From NCBI RefSeq assembly GCF_000004075.3, contig NC_026658.2, positions 14,310,075 through 14,374,074 on the forward strand: 64,000 nucleotides of DNA. The letters are read 5' to 3'. This document shows positions 46,891-61,000 of the stretch, in pieces; within the stretch, counting starts at the first letter, position 1; each line of letters opens with the position of its first letter. The notes under the pieces are model-generated. The model was not told the origin of the DNA. It made no database searches and worked only from the letters and a program-made list of their open reading frames with translations. The position numbers were made by a program, and so were the translations under genes. The DNA comes from Cucumis sativus. Lineage: Eukaryota; Streptophyta; Magnoliopsida; Cucurbitales; Cucurbitaceae.

Positions 46891-49800
46891 TTTGGGATCC
46901 GGCCGGAGATCGCCCCGAAGGAAGAGTTTCAACGGCGAGCTTCGTGAAGAAGGAACGAAGAAATGAATAAAGGACGGTTAGAACGAAGAAGGGGGAAAAG
47001 GGGGCGGGTGAAGAATGTGACGCTGGCGTGAATTGAACGGTTAAGTATGAGATTTGACGGAATTGCCCTCGCCTCAGATCTTGCCGGCAAGGGGCTGAAA
47101 CGACGTCGTTGTTTTTGCCTTGTGTGGTTGACCTGACCCAACATTGTCGGTTCTTCTTTTTAACCCTACCCAGGCAGGCCAATCAATTCCAAGGATATTC
47201 AATTATTATATCTTATGCGTAATAAAACTACGTAAAAATTATTTAATTAGTTCATAAAACTCATTTTATATTTCTCTTTATCATTTTCCAAAGAGTTTAT
47301 TATATACAAAAATCAAAGCATCGTAATCCTGTTATTTATAATATATAGTTATGTATATAGGTAGGATTTTTAGAATCCATCCATCATAGACCCCAACTAT
47401 TAATATACATTTAGAAATTAAATGTATATGTAAATATTCTTTATTAGTTTTATTATTTATAATTATTTTTTCCCTTAACATTTTTAAAACTTACTAGACA
47501 TAAAAGATTGAGACAGTGTTAATTAAGGTGAATGGACATTTTTTTTTTCAAAAATAATTTAATGGTATATTTGGTTAGCAATATGAATTATGTCTTTTTC
47601 TTTTTCTAATGTTTTGCTCGTATTCAAAATTTGAATTTAGAATATAACTGAAATGTTATAAACTCAATCTAGTATACTGTAAAATAATAATTAAACAATA
47701 AAAATTGACTTAGAAATGTTCCTAAATACATTAATAAATAACATTACTACATGGGTAATTACAATAAATTTTATTATTTTTAAGTATAATATCAAACACA
47801 TTTTAAATAGTGTTGATCTAAATTATAATCTCACCTAAACACGTAAAATACAAATGTGTTTTGGTAGAATTCTTTGTTTTTAAAGATTAAATTTGTAATT
47901 TATTTTGTTAGGTGGAGTCTTAATGCTAACCGTTATCTATTATAGTACCATTTTTTTATGGTTTTTATTTTTGTTTTTTAGTTTAATTATGGGTAGGGAT
48001 ATGAAAAGTTATAGATCTTTCCAATGACAACATTTTTTAAATACGTCACAAAAATATTAAATATATTTAGATGAACTCATTTGTAATGGACATGGTTTAT
48101 ATTAGAAAAATATAGAAATAAAAATGTAGTTTAATATTTAAATTTTATATTGTTTATTTCATTCTAAGTTATAAACTTCAATAAATAATAAATGCATTTT
48201 CCACTTAAGGTAAAGTTGAAGAGGTTAGATGAACTGAAAATATATATATATATCAAAACTAGAAATATACCAAATTCTTATTTTTAAAGTAAAGTCACAG
48301 ATTCCAAACCCATCAACTAGATTTGATCTAAACTTGTAACTTATACATGAATAATTAGTGTTTTTCTTTTTTAGTTGAAATGAGAATGTATATTCATCTT
48401 TTTATAGTAAATGGATGGAGTAGAAGATTTAAACTTTTGTAATGCATGTTAATTGACATATCGTGAGAGTGAATTTTCAGCCAGAGAGAAGTACAAATTT
48501 GAATACCACTTAACTAATTATAGAGTTTTGTCAAGGATAACATCCTTTCAAATATGTCTATTAGTATGATTTTGTCTATTTTAAATATAAGCTTTCGTGG
48601 TTTTGTTTTTAGTTTTACCCTGAAAGGCATTCATGTCTTTGGAGAGTTGTTCAGTTGCCACAATCTTTCCTCAAATAGTTAACATTTTTCTCTAACTTTT
48701 GTTTAATCAAACTTTTTGTCGCAAAGCATATTGTCTGTATCGTATAGAGCTTAATTATAGATCACATTGTGACTGCATCTTCGAGAGTTGCTATTTATTT
48801 GTTTGACACCAACAATTCTATCACTTTGTTGAGTTTGGTGCATGATAAAAAAAAAAAAAAGGATAATCTCAAACTTGTATTGCACGAAAGTTGAGGACGA
48901 TCCCGGCAAGGAATATCAAATGATATTCTTAATAAGATAGATATGTTACTTATTTTATTGTCATTTGATTCCTTGATTGAGGGCGTTATGTATATATACT
49001 AAAATTTTTTAGAAAGAGCATCAAGTTGAGAGGGCTCCTCTGGACCTATAATAAATCCACTAGCGATTACACCATCAAATCATTTGAACTTTTCCCTAGA
49101 GTCCTCGTAGGCCTGTTAAGTTTCCTCTAAAATTAACTCTCCTCATGGGTCCTCTACGTCTTAATCAAAATCTCAAAGCTCCTTCTAGCTCCATTTGAGC
49201 CTCTAATAGATTCAATAGGTCCCTTAAAACTTCCTTACACTCTCCTACGTGTTCTATCTATTTAGACTTTTATACTCCAACCATCTTCGTAAACCTACCA
49301 ATAACAACACATGTACTTTTAGATAAACACTTTTCAAATGTCTTCATAGGGTCCTTTGAAAATAAAGAGCGAGTAGTTATCAATTATCATACTTAAGTTA
49401 TTAGTATGCATTTGGTGTGCAGACTATTTTCGTTTGAGAATGGACTGGACATATTTGGTGTGCAACCTATCAATTATCATACATGCGTTTGTATGAAGTG
49501 TAAATATTTGGTCAAATATATATATATATATTTTTAACGGTTTGCTTTATTATAATCCTAAATAGTATTTATTAAAGATAAACAAAAGTATTTAGTTTCA
49601 CCAAAAGAAAAATCTTCTATAGTTGAGAAATAGTTATATCCTTACTTTTATATATTTTCTAACTAATGGTCAAACGTTTATCAATAAATTTTGAACCGAA
49701 GTTCGATACGTGGCTGGTGTTGACCTTGAAGAACGTAGTCGAAAATGCCAGAACCCGGAAGCATTAACGAAACCGTCAGGCATCGTCATAAATCCCCAAA

Positions 49801-50505
49801 CTATCCTTCTAAATTCTTCAAATTACATCACTTTACCGAAACTAATCTCGTAATATTAACAAAAGCCAGACCTATTTTAGTCCAGATTTCCCATCATTAC
49901 CTATTTATTCGTCCACGTCTCTTCCTCTTTGAAAGCTTTCTCCGCCTTCTTTATTACCAACCAGTCGATATATCAATTAAAGTTCAAATTCTGAAGAAAC
50001 CACCAAAAACTCGTGTGCATTCAATTGGTAGGACATTAAAGAAGAAAAAAGCTTGAGTTCGAGTTCTTGGCTTGTTTGTTCTTCCACTTCTTTGATTATC
50101 AGAGGATTTTGAGAGTATTTGTTGGGTTTTCTTCTTTTGGTGAGTCCTTAAGTTTTTGAAATTTTTTGGGTATTGGGTAAATTTGTGGTATGTTTGTTTA
50201 TTTTTTCATCATTTGGATGTTCAAGAATCGAAATTAAATTATGGGTTTTGTTGTATCTGCTCGCATGCATGGATTTTTTAGTCTATAAATGGCTGTTGTG
50301 AGTTTATGTTCTTGAAATGAGGCAAGTCTCTGTTTTAATTTGTGTTTGATTTATCTTGGGGATGTCTTGCAGATAAGTTAAAGAAATGGTAATTGGGTTA
50401 GAGGAACTTACGAGGGATTTTGATTGATTGAAAGAAAGTGTGCTGTTCTTGACTTGTTCTTGGTGTTTCTGGGAATTTGGTTTGAGTTTCTTGGAGTTGG
50501 GCATG
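46891..50505. other. Intergenic region and PAH1 leader
   Basis: The stretch 46891-47190 is GC-rich promoter and leader of the GOST-like gene. From 47190 to about 49700 the DNA is AT-rich with no gene; (TA)n runs occur near 48239-48252 and 49516-49530. Short shuffled repeats lie at 49378-49485 (TATCAATTATCATAC twice, ATTTGGTGTGCA twice). From about 50050 the sequence is the leader of the PAH1 gene, with a probable leader intron 50140-50372 (donor GTGAGT, acceptor CTTGCAG). Confidence 0.55.
50386..50427 (+). other. Upstream ORF in the PAH1 leader
   Basis: A 13-codon frame (MVIGLEELTRDFD-stop) begins just after the inferred leader-intron acceptor and ends 78 bp before the PAH1 start. It is short and has a purine at -3 (GAAATGG context). 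It could lower translation of the main frame; this is inference. Confidence 0.4.
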
Positions 50506-53500
50506 ATGAATGTAGTGGGAAGAGTTGGTAATTTAATCTCTCAAGGTGTTTTAGCCATTGCTATGCCTTTCCATCCATTTGGAGGAGCTATTGATGTAAT
50601 TGTTGTTCAGCAACGAGATGGATCTTTTCGGAGCACACCGTGGCACGTTCAATTCGGTAAGTTTCAGGGCGTGCTCAAGGGTGCGGAGAAGGTTCGTATA
50701 ACTGTTAATGGTGTCGAGGCTGATTTTCATATGTATCTTGATAGTTCGGGCGAGGCCTATTTTAGAAGTGAAGTTGATTCGTGTGAAGGAAGCGATGGTA
50801 TTATGAACAATTCAATTTTAGATGATCAGACGAATGGTGATTGCAAGAATAATGGGAACCAGGATGTTCTTGACTCTCAAATACAAGAACATAGTAGGGA
50901 CGATATCAATGTGGAAATGCAAAATGAACCGAGTACATTGTCCTCTGAAAGGTCAGAGTCTGATGGCGAGCGGAGACTTTGTTTCCCAGATGAGCAGTCT
51001 CCATTGGACAATTTGGTTGAGATTTTAGATGACAGGTCAAATGAAGACATGGATATAAAAATTGTAAAATCATATGATCAGAAGTCGGAAGTCTTAGGGA
51101 GTGTGGATGGTCATGCCTCAAATTATTTCTCAGCCTCAGAAAAGGTTACAGAGAGAGTGCAATTAACTCCACTTCAAAATCAATATGCTATTGGTGATCG
51201 GATGGATATTAGTGAAGGTAATGAGAAGTTCGATTATGGGGAAGATTCTCGGCCTTGTAATTGTAATAATCTAAATGCATCCAAACGTGATGTTGATTTC
51301 TATAACATTTGCAGTGCCAACAATGATACTGAAGATTTCGAGTACCAGCTGGAAGTTTGTGAAGGAGATGAGGAACATATTTTTCATTCACAAAACCATG
51401 TGGATATTACTTCTGGAGGCGACGTGGATCGGGTTTCTAATTCCTGTATGGAGCTACCAGAATGTGGTCGATTATATTCAGAAAATGCCGCATCCTCATT
51501 GGTGGCTGATATTTCAGAGGTCGAACGCATTGAAAATGCTCCAAGAGTCGATGGAACTGTAGAAGAGCATGGTGTTAAATTCATCAACATTGAGTCATCC
51601 CAACTCAGTGTTTGTGATGCCTTGAGCTCCTGTTCGTCTCCCGATTTACCTATCACAGGCATCCCAACTGAGAAGATGACAAACTCGAAACATATGGATC
51701 AAACTGACCCTTCAGTTTATTTTGACAGTGATAACACAGAAGTGAAGAATCATCAGATTGAGAAAATTGATCAAGAAGATGGAGGATTCGGAAGATCCGT
51801 GCTTGATGATGAATATGAATGTGAGCTTCCAAAATTTTGTTCATTGGAGGGAAGGATAGATTGTCTCCAAACCACGAGTAAGCTTCTTTTTCTGGCTTAG
51901 TAATTCATCAGCTGATTCATTCATATAGAGTATTTGTATAATCCGTTTCTGCCAATAACAAACAGAGTTTGAAATTTCACTTTGTGGAAGTAAACTTTAT
52001 TCGGGTATGGGATTGAGTGCTGCTGCTGAAGCATTTGAAGCTCATCGCGTATCTGCTCAGAAATTTGGAAGCTCTGCCACATCAATTATACAAAATGAAA
52101 ATCTAGTAATTCGATTTCGAGGGCGGTACTGGCATTGGAATAAAATGGCTCCAGTATTGCTGGGAATGGCAACATTTGGAATGGATTTACCTCTGGATCC
52201 TAATGATTCGATTCCTGTGGAACAAGATGACTCAACTAGGTCTGAAAATGTGGAAGCTGAGAATATCTCTACTCCATCTGGAAATAGATGGAGACTGTGG
52301 TCTTCTCGATTTGGAAGGGTTAAAGAAATTCAGCTCAATGGCGATGACACATCTAATGAGGAGGTGTTTCTTGACACAGAATCTGAGTTCAATAGTCCAA
52401 CTCTAACGTCCCAACATGATATTGATACTCCTCGCAAACGAATTTTGAGGACATATATTCCTACTACTGAGCAGATAGCATCTTTGAAATTAAAAGAAGG
52501 TCAAAATAGGATCAAATTCACCTTTCCTACAAAGGTTCTTGGAGTGCAAAAGGTTTTTCATTGTCTAGTACATATTCTTTTTAGTCTACGCATATATCTT
52601 TGACTTGTGAATCTCCTTACTTGCTCTAATCCGGGATGCATTTTCAGGTTGATGCTCATATTTACTTGTGGAAGTGGAATGCACGGATTGTAATTTCAGA
52701 CGTCGATGGGACAATAACCAAGTAAGGCCAAATTTTATGGCTAATGAGCAATCCCTCTATAACTTGCTTGGTGTAAATCGAGTTATCATAATTTGAAACT
52801 CCTTTTCAGGATTGTCTACTCTCATTTATAACTTCAAATGTTTATATCAAGTGACTAGAATTATTTTGTCTTCAACTGTGTTGCGACTAATTGGATAATG
52901 ACTATAACTCTTGCTTTTGCATGCATTTTTCTCAGGTCTGATGTCTTGGGCCAATTCATGCCATTGGTTGGAATGGACTGGACACAATCTGGGGTCGCTA
53001 GACTTTTCTCGGCTATTAAGGTGTATATTCACACTTAATAATTCAAACTACCCAAGTTTTAGTTATTCACTGTGAATTGTGTTTTTACTACAGGATAATG
53101 GATATCAACTACTATTTTTGAGTGCCCGTGCAATCGTTCAGGCGTATTTAACTCGAAGTTTCTTGCTCAACCTAAAACAGGTATCGTATCTGTATTGGTT
53201 GAAACGCCACCAAGAATCTTTCTGATGAGTCTCTAGCTTCTGAGAGTAAAATGGACAATGGGAATGTTTGGTTGGTCTAAACAAAGATTTATAGGTATAA
53301 TTTAGGACACGAGACTTTTGATTAAGAAAATGAAGAGAGACTATTGCCCTAATAGACTAAAATACAAAGATAAAAATAGCAAAATGAGATAGAGAAACGA
53401 TAAAAGAAAACAAACGACAACCATAAAATAAAACAACTGAAAAGAAACATTACAAAGCTGAACGAAACACTAATCAAGAGAAATAAAAACATCCCAACTT

Positions 53501-55125
53501 TGAGGAATATCTTGCACTGAAATTCGCCAAATAGCTTCTAAAAAGAACACCAAAGATTTATAGTTCAAATTGCTTTTCTCACGGTTGTCTAGTTTTTCTA
53601 TCTTCATTTGTAGTCTTGCTGACAAACGAATGAATTGATCTGCCATTTCAGGATGGAGAAGCTTTACCTGATGGCCCGGTTGTCATTTCTCCAGATGGAC
53701 TATTTCCTTCGTTGTATCGTGAAGGTAAAATATTTCTCATTAGTGCAAGTGGCCATGTTTGCATAAGACTTCTACATGTTGTTTGAATATAGAATAAACT
53801 TAACAGTTTTGGTTTGACATTGGAACGTGGATGTAGCCACACAGGGGTACCCCACACCTAATTTCGTATGTTCTTGTATTGTTCCTAAATATGAAGATAT
53901 GAAAATTAGAACCATGGAGAAACTTCAAACTTCAAAACAATGAAACTTTGATGAAAAACAGTGTAATCCAATTTGGGGGTTTAAATTGACATTTTTTGGG
54001 ATGAAGGGTTGAACTCTCGGCAACAGTTATCTCGACTCTCACATTCAATCAATTTCTCGATGTTTCTACCTTGACATTTTTTTGTCAGATTAATAATAAT
54101 TATCATTCGGCTTTCTATTAATATTTCTGTTGCACTTACTTTGTTTCTTTTATGATGTTGAACAGTTATTAGAAGAACCCCTCATGAATTTAAGATTGCC
54201 TGTTTAGAGGTAAATGAAAAGGATGAAAAATGGTGCAACTTTGAATTTAGGTTCAAACAGTTTTTTGTATACTAGTTCTTAAACTTCCCATTTTCCGGCA
54301 GGAGATTAGACGACTTTTCCCTTCTGATCATAACCCGTTCTACGCTGGCTTCGGTAACCGAGATACTGACGAGTTAAGTTACTTGAAGATGGGGATCCCT
54401 AAAGGCAAAATATTTATAATCAATCCTAAGGTATATATTGAGCTGGTTTCAGTCTATGATTTAATACCAAATCTGTTACTTCCATTTTCATCCTCAGAAT
54501 TTATACCATCTTTGCAGGGAGAGGTAATGAATAGCCATAGCAACAACCCGAAATCATACAAGTCCTTGCTTGCACTCGTCAATGAAATTTTTCCACCGGC
54601 GTCGTCTGTTGAACAGGTACGAATAAGCATATGTTTGGATGTATCCTTTAATTGTGACAAAATACCATTATGAAATATAGTTGTGTGCTTCCCTGAGCGC
54701 AAATATGGAGGTTTTATATTTTAGTTTTTAAAAACTGGACCTATTAACACCCCATCTAGGATTTATGTCTTATAACAAATATGGAGTTTCTTTACCACAG
54801 ATTTATGTTTCTTATGGAATTTTTAGAGTTCTTATCCAAAAGTCAGAAACAAATCCAAATTTTATAAGAACTACCTACTTTTAAAGATTTTGAAAAACAT
54901 ATGTAAATCAGCTAGAAAACAATTAAAGTTGTGTTTATAAGTTACTAAAAACGAAAGGGTGGTTATCAAAGCGAGTCTACTTAATCTGGATACATACCTT
55001 GTCTCTATTAAAGTTTGCTTTCCAAACACTTCCATTCAGAAAATTTATCCCTAGTTTCTGTCTTGCAGGAAGATTTCAATGAGTGGAACTATTGGAAAAT
55101 GCCTTTACCTGATGTTGTTGCTTAG
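50506..55125 (+). CDS. PAH1: Phosphatidate phosphatase, PAH1 type (plant lipin)
   Basis: Mg-dependent phosphatidate phosphatase, converting phosphatidic acid to diacylglycerol at the ER and thereby limiting phospholipid synthesis. Exons 50506-51877, 51966-52552, 52648-52721, 52936-53020, 53094-53180, 53652-53724, 54166-54209, 54302-54430, 54518-54616 and 55069-55125 sum to 2,607 nt (868 aa). The N-LIP domain comes first ([50 protein letters not shown]). A long acidic, Ser-rich linker in the large first exon is a likely phosphorylation region. The C-LIP domain carries the catalytic DVDGT (671-675), then [20 protein letters not shown] and [15 protein letters not shown]. Length is close to Arabidopsis PAH1 (about 900 aa). 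The start could also be the adjacent ATG at 50503; MNVVGRVG matches the family best. Confidence 0.95.
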
Positions 55126-56209
55126 CAGCACCAGCTATCCTCGTTAGCCAAATTTGAGATAACAAATTTCTTTTAACCAATAGGTAGGAATTTTCATATA
55201 TACGGTTTGTTCTGAGAGGCACAAATGGAATCTCGACCAACTTTTGAAAATCAAAGTCTTTTTACATTTAGATTACGTCCTCTCCTCGTTGGGTGGATTT
55301 ACCAAAACAACCAACAAATACCCCTTTAGGCCTCTCCATTCTCGATCTTTGTTCCTCGCTCTCTATTCACTTTTAACCATCGATGGTCTCCACGAAAATG
55401 TTGGACTGTAAGATGAAGACCTGAGAAGCAAGATGAGATTCAAGAGTGAGACGAAGATTGAAAGCTAAATGAAGAACAAGAGAGAATTTTCTATGAACTT
55501 ATTAACACTCAAATATTGTAGAAATTATAGACGTCAAATATTGTAGAATTAGACGTGTTGTTATGTGAAATTTGAGAAGGATGATCGGAACAAAAGGTGA
55601 AAAAAATTGGGCTCTCAAAATAAGTCGTTCTTACAAAATTTCCATGAGAGAACTTTGTTAAGCTTGCTTGTTATTGTATAAGTTTGTATCTTTGCCCCAA
55701 AAAATGTTAATAGAACATGGACCAAAATCACATAAATGTATACATCTTAGTTCATTGTTTTGTTTTTATATGAAATCTACTTATTGACATTTTGGTTGCA
55801 GTTTAAAAGTGTTTATAAACCTAACTTTTTTTTTTATTATTATTATAATGGATAATAACGTTAGAAATAATAATTAATTATATAGCAATATTTTTTTAAG
55901 AGGGACTAAAATTTTATAGTCTCTCAGCGATAGATCAACATTTGTAACATAGTCTTCTATTATTTATAAATTTATTTTTAAAAATTAAAAATAGGTTAAA
56001 CTATTCTTTTATTCATAGTTTTTTAGATGGTAAATAATTGTTTACTTGTAAATACAATTTAATCTCTTAAAATTAAACTACTTTTTCAAACAAAAAATTG
56101 TCAAATAGATAACAAATACGTAAATTTACCAAAAATTATTGGCATACATGGTGAATTTTGTAAATGAAAAGTGATGGATCGTTTTGGCACAACAATTAAC
56201 AACTAAGAG

Positions 56210-56275
56210 TAGAGATTTCAAATCACGAACCTTGTAGTTATATTAATATACTCAAGTACCAATTGAGCTAAATTA
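56210..56275 (-). repeat. tRNA-derived SINE head (remnant)
   Basis: Read on the minus strand, an A-box-like word TAGCTCAATTGG (rc of 56259-56270) is followed about 27 bases later by the B-box-like AGGTTCGTGATTTG (rc of about 56220-56233). It is clearly tRNA-like in spacing and words but lacks paired stems. It is better preserved in the A-box than the copy at 5472-5545. Confidence 0.6.
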
Positions 56276-57363
56276 TTGTTAACAAATCAAATGTGTTTTG
56301 ATAAGACTAAAATTGTATATACTTTCTTAATTTGCAACCATAACAATGTTTTTTCATTTCACAAAAATACTTTGATTTGAATCTAACCATCAGTAATAAT
56401 TTTGTTCTATCTCTTCCCTTTCATTGAAAAATTCATAAATAAATTTCACTCAAAGGAGTCATTTTTAAATATAACAAAAAATAAAAGAAAACAACTGAAA
56501 CTCTTTTACAAAATATAGCCAAATCTATCATGTTCTAACGGGTTCGTTTAAGTTTTTTTTCTTCTATCGTTATAAGAATTTATCTATTAAAAACACATGT
56601 TTAAAATATTAATATTTAGCCTAATATAAGCACTTAAAGGCATAAATCGCCAAATGTAAAGGCCACTCAATTGACTATGACACTATAATAATCCTAAGTT
56701 AAATACAAAATAATAACACACTTGAGCTAAAAACAAAAAGAAAAACTAACATGCTTTATTAAATAGTAATCAATCTTTTGTTGCAATTTTAATACTAATT
56801 TAAAGTTCTTTCTCCATCTAAAGAAAAACCTACTTCTTTATTTTTCTTTTTATGTAACAAACACCCCATGCTCTCATTTTAACATTTTGTATTTATTAGT
56901 TATCACCTTTTATTTATGATTGCCTAAGGATTCAATTATAAGTATCAACAAGGTCAAGTTATACAAAAAAAAAAAGAAAGAAAAAAAAACTATCAATCGT
57001 TTATAGAATATGAGAACCAAAACCTTATTACAACATTTGCAACTATTAATTTATAGTTATAATTGTTTAGGAATAGTTGTAAATATAACAAATTGCATAT
57101 ATAACAAAATTTCTTTCAAATTCTAATTTCAATATGTAATGAAAATATTTTAGTATATTTGTAATGATTTGAAATATTTTTTTCATTTAATTTTGAGGAC
57201 AAAAAAGTTCTACCATTGTAATTATTTCTAATATTTAGGTTTAAAACGTGATAACCGCAATGTGTAGCAATTTTAAAATTTGATTAGATAATTTTTTTAA
57301 ATATATCAAAGTTTATCGATGATTAATGAATAAGTTGCGAATATAATAATTAGATTTAATGTA

Positions 57364-57366
<3 letters not shown>

Positions 57367-57417
<51 letters not shown>
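57367..57417. repeat. (AT)n microsatellite, about 25 units
   Basis: An uninterrupted AT dinucleotide run of about 51 bp, the longest perfect simple repeat in the window and a likely polymorphic marker. Confidence 0.95.
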
Positions 57418-57423
<6 letters not shown>

Positions 57424-57939
57424 TTTTAAAGATTATAAATATAACAGTTTGTTAATTTGACTCTGCTATATTTGCCTTACTCCATCCAAGGCTTGTAATT
57501 ACGTTAGGGCTTGTTAAAGGAAATGGGCTCAGATTTAGGCCCAAGAAATAGGGAGGCCCAATTAATGGAAGTAGCGTGATTTGAAAGGGACCGTTTCCGG
57601 TAATCGTTATAAAATTTGGAGCGAAATTGCTGGCAAAGGAATCGAGCTATTGCCTCATAGAAGAAGAATTGCGTTGAACTGGGACGCGGTTCCTATTGAC
57701 TTCTTCTTCCATTCTTTCATTCTCTACATTTTTTTCGATCTCTATTTCCTTTTCCGTCACTTTCAATTTCCATTCCTTTCATCTCTCTTCTCAATTTCTT
57801 TACCGATCGTTTTGCTTCAACAAGCTGTCCGATCAATCGGAGTTCATCCAACGGCATTGGAGATATAGTATCTGTAATTTTCAGAAAAACATTGATCCAG
57901 GTTGAGAGATTTAGTTTTGATCTCATTTTTGCGTATTGG

Positions 57940-57942
<3 letters not shown>

Positions 57943-57983
<41 letters not shown>
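57943..57983 (+). repeat. (GA)n repeat in the 5' leader
   Basis: About 20 GA units end 22 bp before the ATG at 58006. GA/CT runs in plant leaders and core promoters are bound by GAGA-binding (BBR/BPC) proteins; a role here is inference. Confidence 0.85.
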
Positions 57984-57984
<1 letters not shown>

Positions 57985-58005
57985 CCGGGGGAGGCAAGGG
58001 CGGTG

Positions 58006-61000
58006 ATGTCGTGGCTTAGAGCAGCGGTGATCAGGGCGGTGGAAGCAAGTGCCGGAGGAAAGGATAATATCACCCGCACCGTCCGTAACGTTGCCGGCAC
58101 CGTCGTTTACCATGCTGGAAATGCTGTTGTAGAGGGCGCCAAGATCATTCAAGATCGCATTGTAATTTTATTCTCACTTTTCCTCTCAATTCTTAATGCG
58201 TCTGATGGCGTTTGGTTCTGTCAGTTGTTATCGTTGTGAATATTTGAACGTTTATTTCTTGGACATGGAACCGTACGGTATTGTTCTCTGTTTCACGTGC
58301 AGCTTTGTTTATATAGTAACGTTACGTCTGTGGCCAATGTGCATTACTAATTATCTTTTTGTATCCGCATTTGTTACTTGTTGCAATTTCTGCTTCTCAG
58401 ACGAGTTAATTTAGGGTTTGATTTTTGAGGCAGGGACCGAGGAATATGCAGGGCTTTAAACAGACAGTAAAAAGGCTGGAAGAAATATCTATTTCATCTA
58501 GAGGCATAGAAAGAGTTCAGTTATTGAGAAGGTGGCTAGTTGCGCTCAAAGAGGTGGATAGATTTTCACTAGGTCCAATCGAGGATGGTAAAAATAGTCC
58601 GACAGATCAGCTTAACGAGGAAAATAGAGATTCTCCGAAAAAACCTACATTGGTGTGTATATCAATTAGTGTTGTGTTTCCTGAACATTTTTGCATGCCT
58701 AATTTGATTGAAGAATTTGTGGTTGTTTTTTTGTTCGTTTTCTCCCCCAGCATTGAACGTCATGAAATGTTGCTTGATATCTTGCGCAGGTCTATTATGT
58801 GGACCCAGATATGGGAGGGGAGCTAAAAACTTTTCGTGATGTATTTCTCACAAGCCAAGCTCTAGAAGGCATTACGTTGTCTATGGTGAGTCGATTTGTG
58901 TGCATGTGGATATCAATTTGTTTGCAAAACGTTGGTATGCGAAAATATGCTAAGTTGTTCCAACTTCCAACTTCCAAATATATCAACATTCATTTACTTT
59001 GTCTCTGTTGGAAATATGTAAATAATCTGATGAGCATAAAAGGCCTCAAGTTTGAACCTGTATTCATTTTATACGTAATTTATTTACATTCCCCCCCACC
59101 CACCCGAGAACTGAGGGATCTCTTGTTCTTAACTACTTTTGTGGATTTTGTTTTTGCTGATCATAGAGTTTAACCGCAGGTTAACTCTTTTCTATGACTC
59201 AGATTCTCGAAGAACCTAATGACGAAGAAGAATCACTACTTCTAGAGATTTATGGGTGAATATTCATTCTCAGTTAGGCCTTACGTGTTCTTTATGCCCT
59301 GCAGCTGATTTCAGTAATTCTTCTCACGTTACTTTTGCTGACAAGAAGAAACAATATTAAAAACTTCTATGCCTCATTGATCATTTTCCCACTCATATCA
59401 TTAGACTTTAAGTTCCCTTTATCATGGCTATATTCAGGCTCTGTCTTTCAGGAGGAAAAGAAGTACGTCAAGCGGTAATGACGAGTGTACACAATTTGGC
59501 AAAAGCATTTTCGGAATACCAAGATGAAATACTGGTAATGTCATGAAGGCATGAATTAATTTAGCATAAAATTAGCATGGGCAAAGCAGTCACTTCCGTC
59601 TGTCACTGCCATTTTTAGGTAAAACGAGAAGAATTGCTCCAATATGTCCAAGATGCAATTGCTGGGCTGAAAATAAATGCTGATTTTGATAGGTGGTGAA
59701 TAAGCATATCTTTCATATCTTTCATTGGTCTTAATCAATTAGTTATTGATGATTATGCATGCATGAATTTTTATGGACAGAATTACAACTGAACTAAATT
59801 GAAATCTATATAACGTGGTGGGTGTTAGCTCTAATGAGACTTCCAAGTTTGTATGACAAAAAAGGGGAATGTCCATGGAGGAAGCAAGAATTAATTTCCT
59901 AAGAGAACATTCAATCAAACTTGATCATAAACGTGATCCTTATCTCACTTAGTGTCATTAAATTTCTATTTGTTTTTGTCAATAAAGAAAACTACACACA
60001 TGCGTGCACACAAATACGTTTTCAATCTTTTATATTTGATAGAATAAAATCACTATGTTTTTCTATATAACCTGGAGCTTGTCATTATCTAGTGAAGAAA
60101 GGGATTTTCTATAGGCAATTCACCATAAGAGAAAGTAACATCCCACTCTGAAAGGATTACGAAAAGCTTCAATTCACTGATGGTTTTATTAGACTGATTG
60201 ACTAATTATAATTTCCAATTTCATATTAATGAAGCTTGTAAGTTTTTCTTTTGATCTTTCATTAATGATTGAAAAATTATAAAAGACTTCAAGAATTTAA
60301 GGTCTACAAAGCGTAGACTTAAGAAAATAAAAGAACTAAGCTCTTCCAACTAGGTCGTATTTTTGGTAACGATAATTTTGGGTGATTCAGAAATGCTACA
60401 AGATTAGGAATTTCATGAAGCCTTTTGTGGAATACCATGAAAACCTTGAAACTACAGCTAAGAATTTGTCTTCAATAAAGTTGGTAATGATATGGTATCA
60501 AGACATTTCTCTGGCATGATTCGTGTCAACCTTTTGGCAGGAAGATACCCAAGAAATTTTGACCTTTCAAAGGAAAAAGATTTGTTGATTTTTGAGCCTT
60601 GTGAGGAGAGCAATAGCCGTGGAAAGTTTTCAGAAGAAGATAAAGGATTTTTGGGTTTATTAGTCTACGCCTGAAATTTGCTGTAGCTTTGCAGGCCCAT
60701 TGACAGCACAGTTGAAGAAAAACTAGTTTTGGTGGTGTGACAAAGTAGAGACAACACTCTAAGGGTTGTTTGGAGAGCTGAAATGTAATCAGGTTACTGA
60801 AAATCTGAGAGATGGTGGGATGCATGAAAATCGAGGGTGAAACCGAAATGGAATTTTGAAGCGTGGAAACGGTAGAAAAGAGGGTTGGATTGAAAGTTAT
60901 CGAAACAAAATAAGTTTAGTATTACAAAACGAGCCCGAAAAATTCAATCCAAACATGAGTTTTGGATTACATTACATTACAATCTCATTCAATTATGGTT

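Larger units (their letters stand above)
55126..58005. other. Intergenic region and leader of the coiled-coil gene
   Basis: AT-rich without a gene. It contains a SINE head (56210-56275), an (AT)n microsatellite (57367-57417) and, from about 57560, a GC-richer leader with a (GA)n run (57943-57983) directly before the ATG at 58006. Open frames in 57581-57868 are leader sequence. Confidence 0.6.

Noticed and set aside
49745-50056. 103-codon plus-strand frame before PAH1
   Set aside because: Basic, low-complexity product with no motif, lying in or just upstream of the PAH1 leader. Probably chance.
60488-60510. TGGTATCAAGAC word resembling a retroelement primer-binding site
   Set aside because: The usual word differs at several bases, no flanking long terminal repeat is visible, and no element genes follow. 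It is a single short match inside an intron.
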